From Roseburia hominis (GTDB lineage: Bacteria > Bacillota > Clostridia > Lachnospirales > Lachnospiraceae), in contig CP159990.1 in the NCBI GenBank assembly GCA_040702975.1, forward strand, positions 1,488,001 to 1,552,000: a stretch of 64,000 nt of DNA, given 5' to 3'. Positions 45,001 to 53,703 of the stretch are shown in pieces. The position numbers were made by a program, and so were the translations under genes. Under the pieces are notes generated by a model, which did not search any database, was not told where the DNA came from, and saw nothing but the letters and a program-made list of their open reading frames with translations. Numbering within the stretch: the stretch's first letter is position 1; every line of letters begins with the position of its first letter.

Positions 45001-45055
45001 GGGTGCTAAACTAACCACATCTGATATTGTGTTTCAAATTAAAAAAGGAATCACT

Positions 45056-46038
45056 ATGAACCCTATAAACCCAACAACTCTATTCCTAATCGTCAACGGT
45101 TTTGATACTGCACATAAGCTGTCGACTTCCTATGCCTGTTTCCGTGCTTTTGTGTGTGGGCAATATAACGTAGAGGAGAATTCCGCTTCTCTTGTTCCGC
45201 AATCCACTCAGTTACCAGACGGCGGTGAACGGTATGATCCAGACGAGGTCGCAACATACATTGTTCAGGTGATTGATATGGCGGTTGGCGGGAACTGGGG
45301 GGATTTGGAATCATGCTTGGGATTCCAGCTTTATGAGAGATTGCGATTCGACTTAAGGGTAATTAATTATGAAGGCAACGATAATGATATGTGGAATGAT
45401 GCGGAAGTCAATGGTCAGCTTGCATCAGGATTGAGATACACTTTTGAGGAAATGAAGCACTTATTTTACAGGTGGGTCAAGGAGCGGCTTTCCGTAATCA
45501 ATTATGAGGATGCGGCGGGAAATACGCACACGGAAGAGACAAGAAACGGAATCAAGAAACTTCTGACTGGACAGGATATGGAGAAAACGGCATTCCTATG
45601 CTTTAATTATACGTATACGCTGCAAAAATTATACGACGTTCAAGAAGATGGAATCTGCCAGATTCACGGAACTGTGGATGGAAGTGAGGAATCAATCCTT
45701 TTCGGTCATGGAGACGAATCTGATATAGAAAACAGTTAATTAATGAAGTGGGTTCTGAATACGAACTGGGTGTGCTGAAACGTTATCTACAGAAAGATAC
45801 ACAGCAGGCGATCATGGAACATGGTGATTTTTTTTGCAGGCCGGATCAGGTGAAAGCGGTCTATTCCTATGGCTTTTCGTTTTCTGATGCAGATATGGTC
45901 TATCTGGATGAGATAGAGAAACATAGCAATCCGGGGGATGTCACATGGTATCTGAACCGTTGGGATGTAGGAGAGAATCCCGGATTTAAGACCTTGCTGG
46001 AGGAGCGTGGCTATCAGGTTGAAATTGCGGAGTGGTAA
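45056..46038 (+). pseudogene. AbiH-like abortive infection gene, frameshifted
   Basis: The first frame (45056-45739) starts FLIVNGFDTAHKLSTSY, the AbiH N-terminal motif, and runs to FNYTYTLQKLYDV and ILFGHGDE. The second frame (to 46038) continues KQLINEVGSEYELGVL...VYSYGFSFSDADMVYLDEI and ends EIAEW. At about 45730 the A-run is one base short: adding an A restores DIEKQLINEVG. The total of about 327 residues fits AbiH. AbiH confers phage resistance in Lactococcus by an unknown mechanism. As read it is inactive, but the lesion is in a homopolymer. Confidence 0.8.
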
Positions 46039-46154
46039 AAGCAGGATTTATAAAGGCGTAGAATAGTGAAACGGTGTATAAACATTTTGGGTTTAATGAT
46101 GTCGAGTTCGGAGTAACTCTGGAATGAGAACATTATTTATGGTGGTACAAGCGT

Positions 46155-47303
46155 ATGGTAATTAATAATAAAACATTTAAACAATGGACGGCAGACGATC
46201 TTACAGCATTGATTAGTAACGATGATTTCAGAGAAAGCCAGACACTGGACTTTAAGCGTACATTCGAGTTCCTGGAAGCAGAAGATAGAAAGCAGAAAGC
46301 AAAGGCAAAAGACGAATTCCGAAACGATGTGTGTTCATTAGCTAACGCGGACGGTGGAGATTTGATATTTGGAATATCGGAGAGAAACGGTGTTGCAGCG
46401 AAAATTATGCCGATATCTATTGCGAATACGGACAAATTCGAATTGGATCTTCGTAATGCGTTGCTCCCCATCCAACCATCTGTGCCAGCTGTGGAGTTTA
46501 GTTTTATCTCAGTAGATAATGGCTATGTCGTGGTGGTTCATATTGAAAAAGGGATATTTAAACCATATATGACCGTAGAGGATGAGACTGTTTTCAGATT
46601 CTTTGTCCGCCACGGCAATCGTAAGAGTGCAATGAGTTATTCAGAGATCAGTAATGATTTTTTGTATGCGGCCTCGTTGTCCAGTGAGATAAAAAGATTC
46701 AGACTGGAGCGGTTGTCGGAAATCTTGGAGGATAACGAGGGTATGTTTGGTGTCATCCATGTTGTTCCGGCATCGTTCATGAATCCGGCTGACTTTGTCC
46801 CAATGTGCGATTGGGGTAAGACAGGGAAACTACCGCTTCCAATTGAATTGAATAATTACATAAGGGGCATGATGGTTCCTAATGTGGATGGCGTTTGGTT
46901 TCCATCGGATGATGGATTGAGGGATTTTGAGTTATTAAGGCTGTTTAATAATGGTAGTGTGGAATTGAAGATGGATTTGTGTACGCAGAAAGTGGGTCAA
47001 GAAGAGTGGTTGGTTAGCCACGAGTTCATCGGCGCTATCGGGGATATCGTTGAAGGTACCGCCGAAATCTATAAATCATTAGGCAGAAAATCCACAGTTT
47101 ATATCTGTACTTCAATTATTGGATGCAAGGGATACCGGAATTATGGATACTCTGTAGGTATCCATAGTGTGTCACCTAAGATTGACCGAGATAGAATTTT
47201 GTGCAGTCCAATAGAGATAAAGGATATAACAGATGCAGAGAATGTGCAAGCCATGATTGAAGAATGTAAGAAGATGACCAGGTATGCGCTTGGGACGAAA
47301 TGA
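46155..47303 (+). CDS. AlbA_2 (Schlafen-like) domain protein
   Basis: A 382-residue protein. The AlbA_2 domain covers about residues 25-160: ESQTLDFKRTFEF (strand with Lys), DVCSLANADGGDLIFGISE (glycine-rich turn) and VFRFFVRHGNRKSAMSYSEI. The C-terminal 200 residues have no family I recognise. Bacterial AlbA_2 proteins are often transcription regulators or helicase-linked and are frequent in defence and mobile regions; position after an AbiH gene fits an anti-phage island, but this is inference. Start choice ATG 46155 lacks a strong ribosome site. Confidence 0.75.
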   Translation: MVINNKTFKQWTADDLTALISNDDFRESQTLDFKRTFEFLEAEDRKQKAKAKDEFRNDVCSLANADGGDLIFGISERNGVAAKIMPISIANTDKFELDLRNALLPIQPSVPAVEFSFISVDNGYVVVVHIEKGIFKPYMTVEDETVFRFFVRHGNRKSAMSYSEISNDFLYAASLSSEIKRFRLERLSEILEDNEGMFGVIHVVPASFMNPADFVPMCDWGKTGKLPLPIELNNYIRGMMVPNVDGVWFPSDDGLRDFELLRLFNNGSVELKMDLCTQKVGQEEWLVSHEFIGAIGDIVEGTAEIYKSLGRKSTVYICTSIIGCKGYRNYGYSVGIHSVSPKIDRDRILCSPIEIKDITDAENVQAMIEECKKMTRYALGTK

Positions 47304-47417
47304 TGTTATGATATGGGCACATTCTGTTTGCGGATATTTACGATGGAAAACATGTTTAAGGATCAAAACCAAAATGTTTATACAGAAATTACTAAGGCGA
47401 TTTATGGGAGGTAAGTG

Positions 47418-47729
47418 ATGAAAGCAAAAGAGATTTATATTGCATTTTGCCAATTTCGGAATTCTGATGGAATAGATGGAAAAGCACCTGTGTAACTTGA
47501 ACAAGAAGGTGTTAATAGTAGTGAGATTATAGATAATGGGACGGACGTAATCTCCCATACCATATATGAAGGAGATGACGGTGGGACAGTAGAGGAAATT
47601 ATTACTTCCTATGATTACAGCAGAACTTTCGATGTTCGACCTGATTCTAATCATTTTGATATTACATTATATGATAAAGATGGGAATCGCATAGATAGCG
47701 TTCATTATATGCTGATGGATGCGACGTGA
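47418..47729 (+). pseudogene. Small hypothetical gene interrupted by a stop codon
   Basis: From ATG 47418 (GGGAGG 6 nt upstream) the frame gives MKAKEIYIAFCQFRNSDG, then TAA at 47493-47495, then continues open in the same frame for 78 codons (LEQEGVNSSEIIDNGTDV ... FDITLYDKDGNRIDSVHYM) to TGA at 47729. The composition after the stop is protein-like, so a single nonsense mutation in a 103-codon gene is the simplest reading. No family recognised. Confidence 0.6.
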
Positions 47730-47892
47730 TTGCCAACCACACCTGGAAAAGTCATCATGAATAGATTGCAGTGATGTGTGGGCAGCGTTGCATGCAAAGT
47801 ATGTACAGGGTGAAAAATCTTTACATCCTATACAGGAGTGGCTGATAAAATGGTGTGGCAGAAAGAAATCTAAAACAAAGGGGGATGAAAAC

Positions 47893-48549
47893 ATGGACCA
47901 AATTGTACCGGCATTGGAAACGACATTGTTTGATCCATCACTGAGTGATGCCTGTGGTGACCTTATTGAGCTTGGCATTGATTCATTATTGGACGATGGC
48001 GTTGCAAAGAGTATTCCCATAGTTGGACTTTTAGTAGGGGTAGGGAAAACGGCCCAGAACATTCATGATAGAAATTTGTTAAAACAGACATTGCGGTTTA
48101 TTGATGCATTCAACAAAAAGAAAATACCTCAAGAGAAAATCGAAAAGTATAAAAGGAAATTACAAGACAAACCTAAATATGCAGAAGAAGAGTTGGGCAG
48201 AGTTATTGTTCTTTTGAATTCTAATGTAGATATAAAAAGATCGGAGCTTTTAGGGAAGTTTTATAAAGCCTACGTTGCGGAGCAGATTACGTGGGAGGAT
48301 TTCTGTGAATTATCAGATGTGATCAGTAGGATGTTTATTTCTGATTTGGAGCTTTTGTATAAGATAAATAGTGGAGAAGTAAGGAACACCACAACGTGCA
48401 AAGTATATAGGGTCGACCGCCTGATAGCGTTAGGACTGGTCGATTCCGCTGTAATGTCAATGCAAATTGGGAGTGCGGGTCAAAGCAAAACGGAACGTCA
48501 TGTGATGGCAAATGAACTTGGAAAAATATTTTGTGAATTGTGTGTATAG
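47893..48549 (+). CDS. Hypothetical protein with hydrophobic glycine-rich segment
   Basis: A 218-residue protein from ATG 47893, preceded by GGGGG. The N-terminal third contains DDGVAKSIPIVGLLVGVGKTAQNIHDRNLLKQTLRFI, a glycine-rich amphipathic or membrane-associated segment; the rest is helical and charged with a winged-helix-like end (CKVYRVDRLIALGLVD). I do not recognise the family. It lies among AbiH, AlbA_2 and VanZ genes, so an accessory or defence role is possible. The frame is open upstream to 47776. Confidence 0.6.
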   Translation: MDQIVPALETTLFDPSLSDACGDLIELGIDSLLDDGVAKSIPIVGLLVGVGKTAQNIHDRNLLKQTLRFIDAFNKKKIPQEKIEKYKRKLQDKPKYAEEELGRVIVLLNSNVDIKRSELLGKFYKAYVAEQITWEDFCELSDVISRMFISDLELLYKINSGEVRNTTTCKVYRVDRLIALGLVDSAVMSMQIGSAGQSKTERHVMANELGKIFCELCV

Positions 48550-48611
48550 TACTTTACTAACCACCTGGGTTTCACGTTCACAGTTAACAATATAGAAGGA
48601 CGAACAAAGAT

Positions 48612-49145
48612 GTGCATTTACAGATTTTATGGAACATAAAACAAGAAACATACATTTTTATAATCGCCATCTGGCTGATCATAGCTGTGCTCCTAAAAGG
48701 CAGCCGCCACAATAAACGCTACCTCATAGTTTCCTCTGTGATTTACACGCTGATCCTTCTTTACGTCACTTTATTAGGATGCACGGCGAGCACAGAATAC
48801 AAGATGGAGCTTTCCTTCCTGTGGGAATACAGGCTGGCGTTAAATGGGCATACGGCTGGTGGGTGCAAATATTCGATAATATTATGCTTTTTTTCCAATG
48901 GGCTGGATATATGGCGGGACACGCAGAGGTGCGGTTCGTCACAGGGTGAGCGGTCACAGTGTGGAGTGTCACAGTGGCTCAAAGCTATCATTTTCGGATT
49001 GTGTGCATCAGCCCTCATAGAGTTCTGCCAGCTTGTTTTCAAGCTCGGTCTATTTGAGTTTGACGATATCTTAAACAACACGGTCGGGAGGGTCGTGGGG
49101 TATGGGCTGTATGTGAGATTTGGCAGGGCCAGGGAGATTGTGTGA
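48612..49145 (+). pseudogene. VanZ-like membrane protein with scrambled centre
   Basis: The ORF is uninterrupted (GTG start, 177 residues). The N-terminal helices (IFIIAIWLIIAVLL; LIVSSVIYTLILLYVTLLG) and the end IEFCQLVFKLGLFEFDDILNNTVGRVVGYGLY are VanZ-like. In between, the expected membrane segments are found in the other two frames: WVQIFDNIMLFF in one and PMGWIYGGTRRGA in the next, separated at a T7 run near 48894. So compensating indels seem to have garbled about 40 residues. VanZ proteins give low-level lipoglycopeptide resistance; this one is probably inactive. Confidence 0.65.
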
Positions 49146-49393
49146 TTAATAAGTGAGCAGAATTAATTGGATAATAATCTGAATTGATGATAATGTATGG
49201 GTAGATTTCGATTTTGATCCACACAATCATATCACCCACAACACCTACAATAGAAAGAGGAGTTGAAAAACGCATAGTTATTGTATTTTAACTGAATATT
49301 GCTTTTCACCTTTTAAGTGAATGGAAAAAGACCACTATCTATGGTAAAATTTAGGTGTCGAATCAAAACTCAACCAAAGAAAGAGGTCTCTTT

Positions 49394-50270
49394 ATGGATA
49401 GTTTACACACCATTCGCTTAGAAAGCAATACCCAGATTAAAATAAATTTCGATGGAGGAGATTTGTCCTCCGATGCAGGGCTTCTTCTCTTCAAGGAATT
49501 CCTGTTTAAACTGGGAGCTGTTAACTCATCAGACGTTTGTTTAAACCAATGATTCTGCATGGTTGCGCATCCATAAAGATGATGCCAATCTGATGCAGGT
49601 TATTTACCAGATTATCAGCGCCTATTTTGAAGATGACTGCGCTGATGAATTAACCAATGAACCTGTTATGATTGCCATTCTGGAGAAAGACGCGCTTTCA
49701 TCACAGCCCACTCTGTCCCACTTTTTTAACCGTATGGATGGAGATACACTGGTGCTGCTCAATCTCATCATCAGGGAACTCCGAAAAATTGTCTACTCCA
49801 TTAAGAAGCCGGAATTCATGCTCTTTGATATTGATTCCACTCTTCTCAACACCTATGGCAGGCAGGAAGGAGAAGGATTTAATTACCATTATCAGGCACA
49901 TGGCTATCATCCGCTGCTCTGTTATGACGGCTTGACCGGAGACCTGCTGAAAGCACAGCTGCGGGATGGTACACAGTATTGCAGCAAGGATGCAGACCTG
50001 TTTATGAAATCGCTTTTGGAAGACTTTCCGGATATTCCATTATACCTGCGCGGTGGCAGTGGCTTTGCATCGCCTCAGCTATACGAAGTCCTTGAGGATA
50101 AAGGTTGCAAATATGCAATCAGACTCAAAGAAAACGCAAAGCTGCGGGAACTGGCAGAAACGGAAAACTAGGCACTATATCGTTCAACGAAACACAATCA
50201 GGTGGATTATGCCGTGGAATACGGTGAATTCATATATCAGGCAGGTTCATATAGTATTGTAAGGGAATGA
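49394..50270 (+). mobile_element. IS1380-family transposase remnant
   Basis: Two main frames of one transposase: 49394-49552 (MDSLHTIRLESNTQIKINFDGG...SSDAGLLLFKEFL) and 49563-50171 (IHKDDANLMQVIYQIISAYFEDD, FMLFDIDSTLLNTYGRQ with the first DDE Asp, YLRGGSGFASPQLYEVLED with the second acidic region), then a few more codons after a TAG to 50270. A frameshift near 49545, a stop at 50169 and loss of the C-terminal third make it dead. The right end is cut and joins a glycosyltransferase fragment, so a rearrangement removed the rest of the element. Confidence 0.85.
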
Positions 50271-50275
50271 ATACG

Positions 50276-50528
50276 ATGAATTTACTAGCATACAGTGCAT
50301 ACTACGAGCCAGAAGTAGCAGCAAGCCTCTATCTTTCAACGAATCTTTATGAAGACTTTGCCGCATCAGGGATGAAAGTAAGATTATTTGTCCCTTTACC
50401 AACACGTGGAGTAACGGATCAGATTAGTAACCAGTATAGAAATCAAACAGAGAAAAAAAGATGGAAACCTAATTATTAAAAGGTTAAACATCCCGAAAGA
50501 AAGTAAATCTACTGTAAAAAGAGCATAG
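50276..50528 (+). pseudogene. N-terminal fragment of a glycosyltransferase
   Basis: MNLLAYSAYYEPEVAASLYLS and NLYEDFAASGMKVRLFVPLPTRG are the start of a WcaI/WbuB-like family 4 glycosyltransferase. At an A7 run near 50455 the frame shifts; the continuation DGNLIIKRLNIPKESK is in the next frame and ends at 50528. Some 330 residues are missing. It marks the former 3' extent of the EPS locus. Confidence 0.75.
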
Positions 50529-50558
50529 ATGCAAAAATACTTTACATAGTGAATGACC

Positions 50559-50595
50559 AGCCGTAAGATTCTTCATTGAATTTTACGGCTTTTTT
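50559..50595 (+). terminator. Intrinsic terminator at the end of the EPS region
   Basis: AGCCGTAA pairs with TTACGGCT (8 bp, 16-nt loop) followed by TTTTTT. It closes the EPS/accessory region. Confidence 0.88.
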
Positions 50596-50610
50596 GCATA
50601 TAATAAATAC

Positions 50611-52347
50611 ATGGTGAAAGCAAAATATCCTTGGAAAGGGCGTGTGAATACATTGAAGAAACTTCCAATTGGCATTGACGGATTTGAAAAGATTAGAACT
50701 AATGATTTCTATTATATAGACAAAACGATGTTCATTGCTGATTTATTGCGCAATTGGGGAGAAGTGAATCTTTTTACCCGCCCCCGGCGTTTTGGTAAAT
50801 CGTTGAATATGAGTATGCTGAAAGCATTTTTTGAAATAGGTGGAGATAGGTCGCTCTTTGACGGGTTGAAAATCTCGCAGGAAAAGAAATTGTGCGAGGA
50901 ATATATGGGAAAGTACCCGGTCATTTCCATTTCGCTAAAAGGAATAAATGGATTCGATTTTGAATCTTGTAAAGCTCAGCTTCGAATGGTTGTAGGATGG
51001 GAGGCGGAGCGTTTCGGATTTTTATTAACGAGCGACCATTTGACAGAAAATGATAGAGAGAAGTATCGGGCGCTAACATCTTTTGGGGACGGAAGCTACA
51101 AAATGGAAGATGTAGTACTGGAAAATAGCCTGCAAATCCTGTCGCAGCTTCTTTTCAAGCACTACGGCACCAAGGTGATTCTTCTGATAGATGAGTATGA
51201 TGTGCCGCTGGACAAGGCTTTCCAGGCCGGATACTACGATGAGATGGTGTTATTGCTCCGTAATCTATTCGGTAATGCATTGAAAACCAATGAATATTTG
51301 TATTTTGCAGTTTTGACGGGATGCCTGCGCATTTCCAAGGAGAGTATTTTCACAGGACTGAATAATCTGAAGGTGCATACGATCACGGACAGTAGGTATG
51401 ATGAGTATTTTGGATTTACCGAGTCTGATGTGAGGGAAATGCTGGAATTCTATAGTTTGAAAGAATATGCAGACACGATGAAGGATTGGTACGATGGATT
51501 TCGTTTTGGAAATGTGTCTGTCTATTGTCCTTGGGATGTGATTAATTATTGTGATATGTTATTGGCTGATCCGGAAGCGGAACCGGAGAATTTCTGGTCG
51601 AATACCAGCGGGAATGGTATGGTGAGGAGGTTCATAGGGAGGGCTGACCAGCGGACCAGGAAAGAGATAGAATGCTTAATTGCAGGGGATGGTATTACAA
51701 AAGTAATTAATCAGGAACTGACCTATAATGAGTTGGACCGTACGATAGATCATCTCTGGAGTGTGCTGTTTACAACGGGGTATTTGACGCAGAAAGGGCG
51801 GAAAACTGGCAGGGAATATGAACTGGTTATTCCTAATAAGGAAATCCGGGAATTGTTTGTCAGCCAGATACAGGAATGGTTTCGGGACGAGACCAGGGCC
51901 GATACCGGGAAATTAGAGCGTTTTTGTATGGCTTTTCCTAAAGGTGAGGCGGCGGTAATTGAGGAAATGCTGAATGACTATTTATGGAAATCAATCAGTA
52001 TCCGAGATACGGCTGTGCGGACAGAAAGGAAGGAAAGCTTTTATCATGGTTTGCTTCTTGGGCTTTTGCAATTCGAGAGTAATTGGGAAATTGAGTCCAA
52101 TGCGGAGTCGGGAGAAGGGTATAGTGATATTTCTATCAGGACGCAGCATAGAACCGGAGTGGTGATTGAGGTCAAATATGCCGGTGATGGGAATCTGGAA
52201 AAGAGCTGTACGGAAGCGTTAGAGCAAATTGAGGCGAGGAAGTATGACGCCGCACTTCGAAGAGATGGCATGAAGGAGATTGTCAGATACGGAATTGCTT
52301 TTTATAAGAAGAATTGTAGAGTGACGTCTGAGGGGAAGGGATACTAG
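50611..52347 (+). CDS. AAA-ATPase-like / PD-(D/E)XK nuclease superfamily protein
   Basis: A 578-residue protein of a very common Lachnospiraceae/Bacteroides family. N-terminal AAA-ATPase_like domain: LPIGIDGFEKIRTNDFYYIDKT, then a P-loop variant RPRRFGKSLNMSML and Walker B LLIDEYDVPL. C-terminal PDDEXK_9 nuclease domain: GEGYSDISIR with Asp and VVIEVKYAG with the E-x-K pair. The function is unproven; members are numerous per genome and suspected in mobile-element or phage interactions. ATG 50611 has a poor ribosome site and a start at TTG 50653 (LKKLPIGI) is possible. Confidence 0.88.
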   Translation: MVKAKYPWKGRVNTLKKLPIGIDGFEKIRTNDFYYIDKTMFIADLLRNWGEVNLFTRPRRFGKSLNMSMLKAFFEIGGDRSLFDGLKISQEKKLCEEYMGKYPVISISLKGINGFDFESCKAQLRMVVGWEAERFGFLLTSDHLTENDREKYRALTSFGDGSYKMEDVVLENSLQILSQLLFKHYGTKVILLIDEYDVPLDKAFQAGYYDEMVLLLRNLFGNALKTNEYLYFAVLTGCLRISKESIFTGLNNLKVHTITDSRYDEYFGFTESDVREMLEFYSLKEYADTMKDWYDGFRFGNVSVYCPWDVINYCDMLLADPEAEPENFWSNTSGNGMVRRFIGRADQRTRKEIECLIAGDGITKVINQELTYNELDRTIDHLWSVLFTTGYLTQKGRKTGREYELVIPNKEIRELFVSQIQEWFRDETRADTGKLERFCMAFPKGEAAVIEEMLNDYLWKSISIRDTAVRTERKESFYHGLLLGLLQFESNWEIESNAESGEGYSDISIRTQHRTGVVIEVKYAGDGNLEKSCTEALEQIEARKYDAALRRDGMKEIVRYGIAFYKKNCRVTSEGKGY

Positions 52348-52396
52348 CGAAATGGTGCTGCAATCATTTAGATGGTTGCGGCATTTTTCAGCTTTT

Positions 52397-52567
52397 GAAA
52401 GCAATTCTTTCCGGAACTTGCCATCTTGTGGCTGTCAGGCTAGAGTAAAGATAAGAAAATCGTATACATAACTTAGTTGCCAAGCATACCTGAAAGAAGG
52501 TCCAGTGGCCCTTTTTTTGGTTGCCAAGCATACCTAAGCGAACGTCCGGTGGACGTTCGTCTTGGTA
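52397..52567 (+). repeat. Direct repeat, left copy (unique 90-bp part plus two palindromic units)
   Basis: GAAAGCAATTCTTTCCGGAA through AACTTAGTTGC (52397-52490) matches 53437-53520 with about six differences, and both continue into two head-to-tail palindromic repeat units (here 52486-52520 and 52520-52566; the second stem is GAACGTCC-GGT-GGACGTTC). The region between copies holds the toxin-antitoxin pair. Confidence 0.85.
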
Positions 52568-52686
52568 AAATGAAAAAAGTGTAGCTGTATTTTTACAGAG
52601 ATAATCTATAATTCGATTGACTTTAACATTTGTGTTGCTATCTGCGTCACATTTGTATATAATATAGGTGGAAGGTGGTGCATATT

Positions 52687-52989
52687 ATGGCAGTAAAAAC
52701 AGCAAATGTTAATACAAGAATAGCATTAGATGTAAAGCAGCAGGCAGAACAGATTTTAGACAGACTTGGAATTCCGAGATCTGTTGCTATTGATATGTTT
52801 TATAGACAGATTATCGTTCATAACGGTATTCCGTTCTCAGTAACACTTCCTTCTGCAGTGCCAGTCCGTGATGAGATGACAACAGCTCAGTTTAATCAGA
52901 TGATGGCAACTGGGTTAGAGCAGGCAAAAGCAGGAGATTCTTTTGATGCAGATGAAGTTTTTGATGAATTGGAGCGGAGGCTTGGTTAG
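52687..52989 (+). CDS. RelB/DinJ-family antitoxin
   Basis: A 100-residue antitoxin. The ribbon-helix-helix DNA-binding domain is at the N-terminus (VNTRIALDVKQQAEQILDRLGIPRSVAIDMFYRQII), followed by the toxin-binding tail with SFDADEVFDELERRLG. It would neutralise the RelE/YafQ-type toxin encoded next and repress the operon. ATG 52687 follows GGAAGGTGGTG; a GTG at 52675 is in frame. The TAG overlaps the toxin GTG by one base. With the toxin gene interrupted, it may now act only as a regulator or as an antitoxin for other copies. Confidence 0.9.
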   Translation: MAVKTANVNTRIALDVKQQAEQILDRLGIPRSVAIDMFYRQIIVHNGIPFSVTLPSAVPVRDEMTTAQFNQMMATGLEQAKAGDSFDADEVFDELERRLG

Positions 52990-53321
52990 TGAAAGAGTAT
53001 AGCATTCAAATCACCAGACAGGCCAGAGCACATTTGCAAGGAATATCTGATTATATTGTACTTGAACTACAAGCGCCAGAAGCGGCAAGAAATACCATTT
53101 CCAGCATTAGAAAAGAGATTATGGGACTTGAGACAATGCCGGATCGTATTTAATTGACAGAGGAAGAACCTTGGAGAAGTGAAGAGGTTCGCCGTATGCG
53201 TGTAAAAAACTATTATGTTTATTTCTGGATTGATAAAGAAAGGGACATAGTTCAAATTCTGGCTGTCATTTATGTGGAGCGAGATCAGGAAGCGCAGTTG
53301 AAAAAGCTTGATATGGAATAA
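52989..53321 (+). pseudogene. RelE/ParE-family toxin with premature stop
   Basis: The frame from GTG 52989 reads KEYSIQITRQARAHLQGISDYI, a RelE/ParE start, then TAA at 53151-53153 after codon 54, then LTEEEPWRSEEVRRMRVKNYYVYFWID and ILAVIYVERDQ in the same frame to TAA at 53321. The full product would be 110 residues, normal for the family, and the C-terminal RNase core (Arg and Tyr of RMRVKNYYVYF) lies after the stop. One nonsense mutation seems to have silenced the toxin. Confidence 0.85.
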
Positions 53322-53344
53322 AACAGAAAATAGTGTGTTTGGAG

Positions 53345-53371
53345 AAAGAGTCGAGAAAGCGGCTCTTTTTC
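53345..53371 (+). terminator. Terminator of the toxin-antitoxin operon
   Basis: AAAGAGTC pairs with GGCTCTTT (one G-U) across an 8-nt loop, followed by TTC. It lies 23 nt after the toxin stop. Confidence 0.65.
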
Positions 53372-53436
53372 TTTACAGAAATGAAGGGGTGAGAAAGTAA
53401 AGGAATTTCTGAAAGTATTTCCTTTGTCTTTTGAGT

Positions 53437-53608
53437 GAAAGCAATTCTTTCCGGAACTTGCCATCTTGTGGCAGTCATGTTAAAGCAAAGATAAGAAAAT
53501 CGTATACATAACTTAGTTGCAAACATACCTGAGTGAACGCCCGGTGGATGTTCATCTCGGTTGCCAAGCATACCTAAGTGAACGTCCAGTGGACGTTCAT
53601 CTCGGTAG
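53437..53608 (+). repeat. Direct repeat, right copy (unique 90-bp part plus two palindromic units)
   Basis: Counterpart of 52397-52567. The palindromic units are 53516-53560 (GAACGCCC-GGT-GGATGTTC, slightly worn) and 53560-53607 (TGAACGTCC-AGT-GGACGTTCA, perfect). The second unit in both copies begins TTGCCAAGCATACCTAAG, a variant seen only here, which shows that the pair was duplicated as a block. Confidence 0.85.
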
Positions 53609-53703
53609 ATTTTCTGCATTTCGCAGGAGTCCTTGACGCGGATTCCCGGCTGAGTTATAATGAAATGACATGTAAAAATCGGAAGGAGAGTGTATCTTTA
53701 ATC

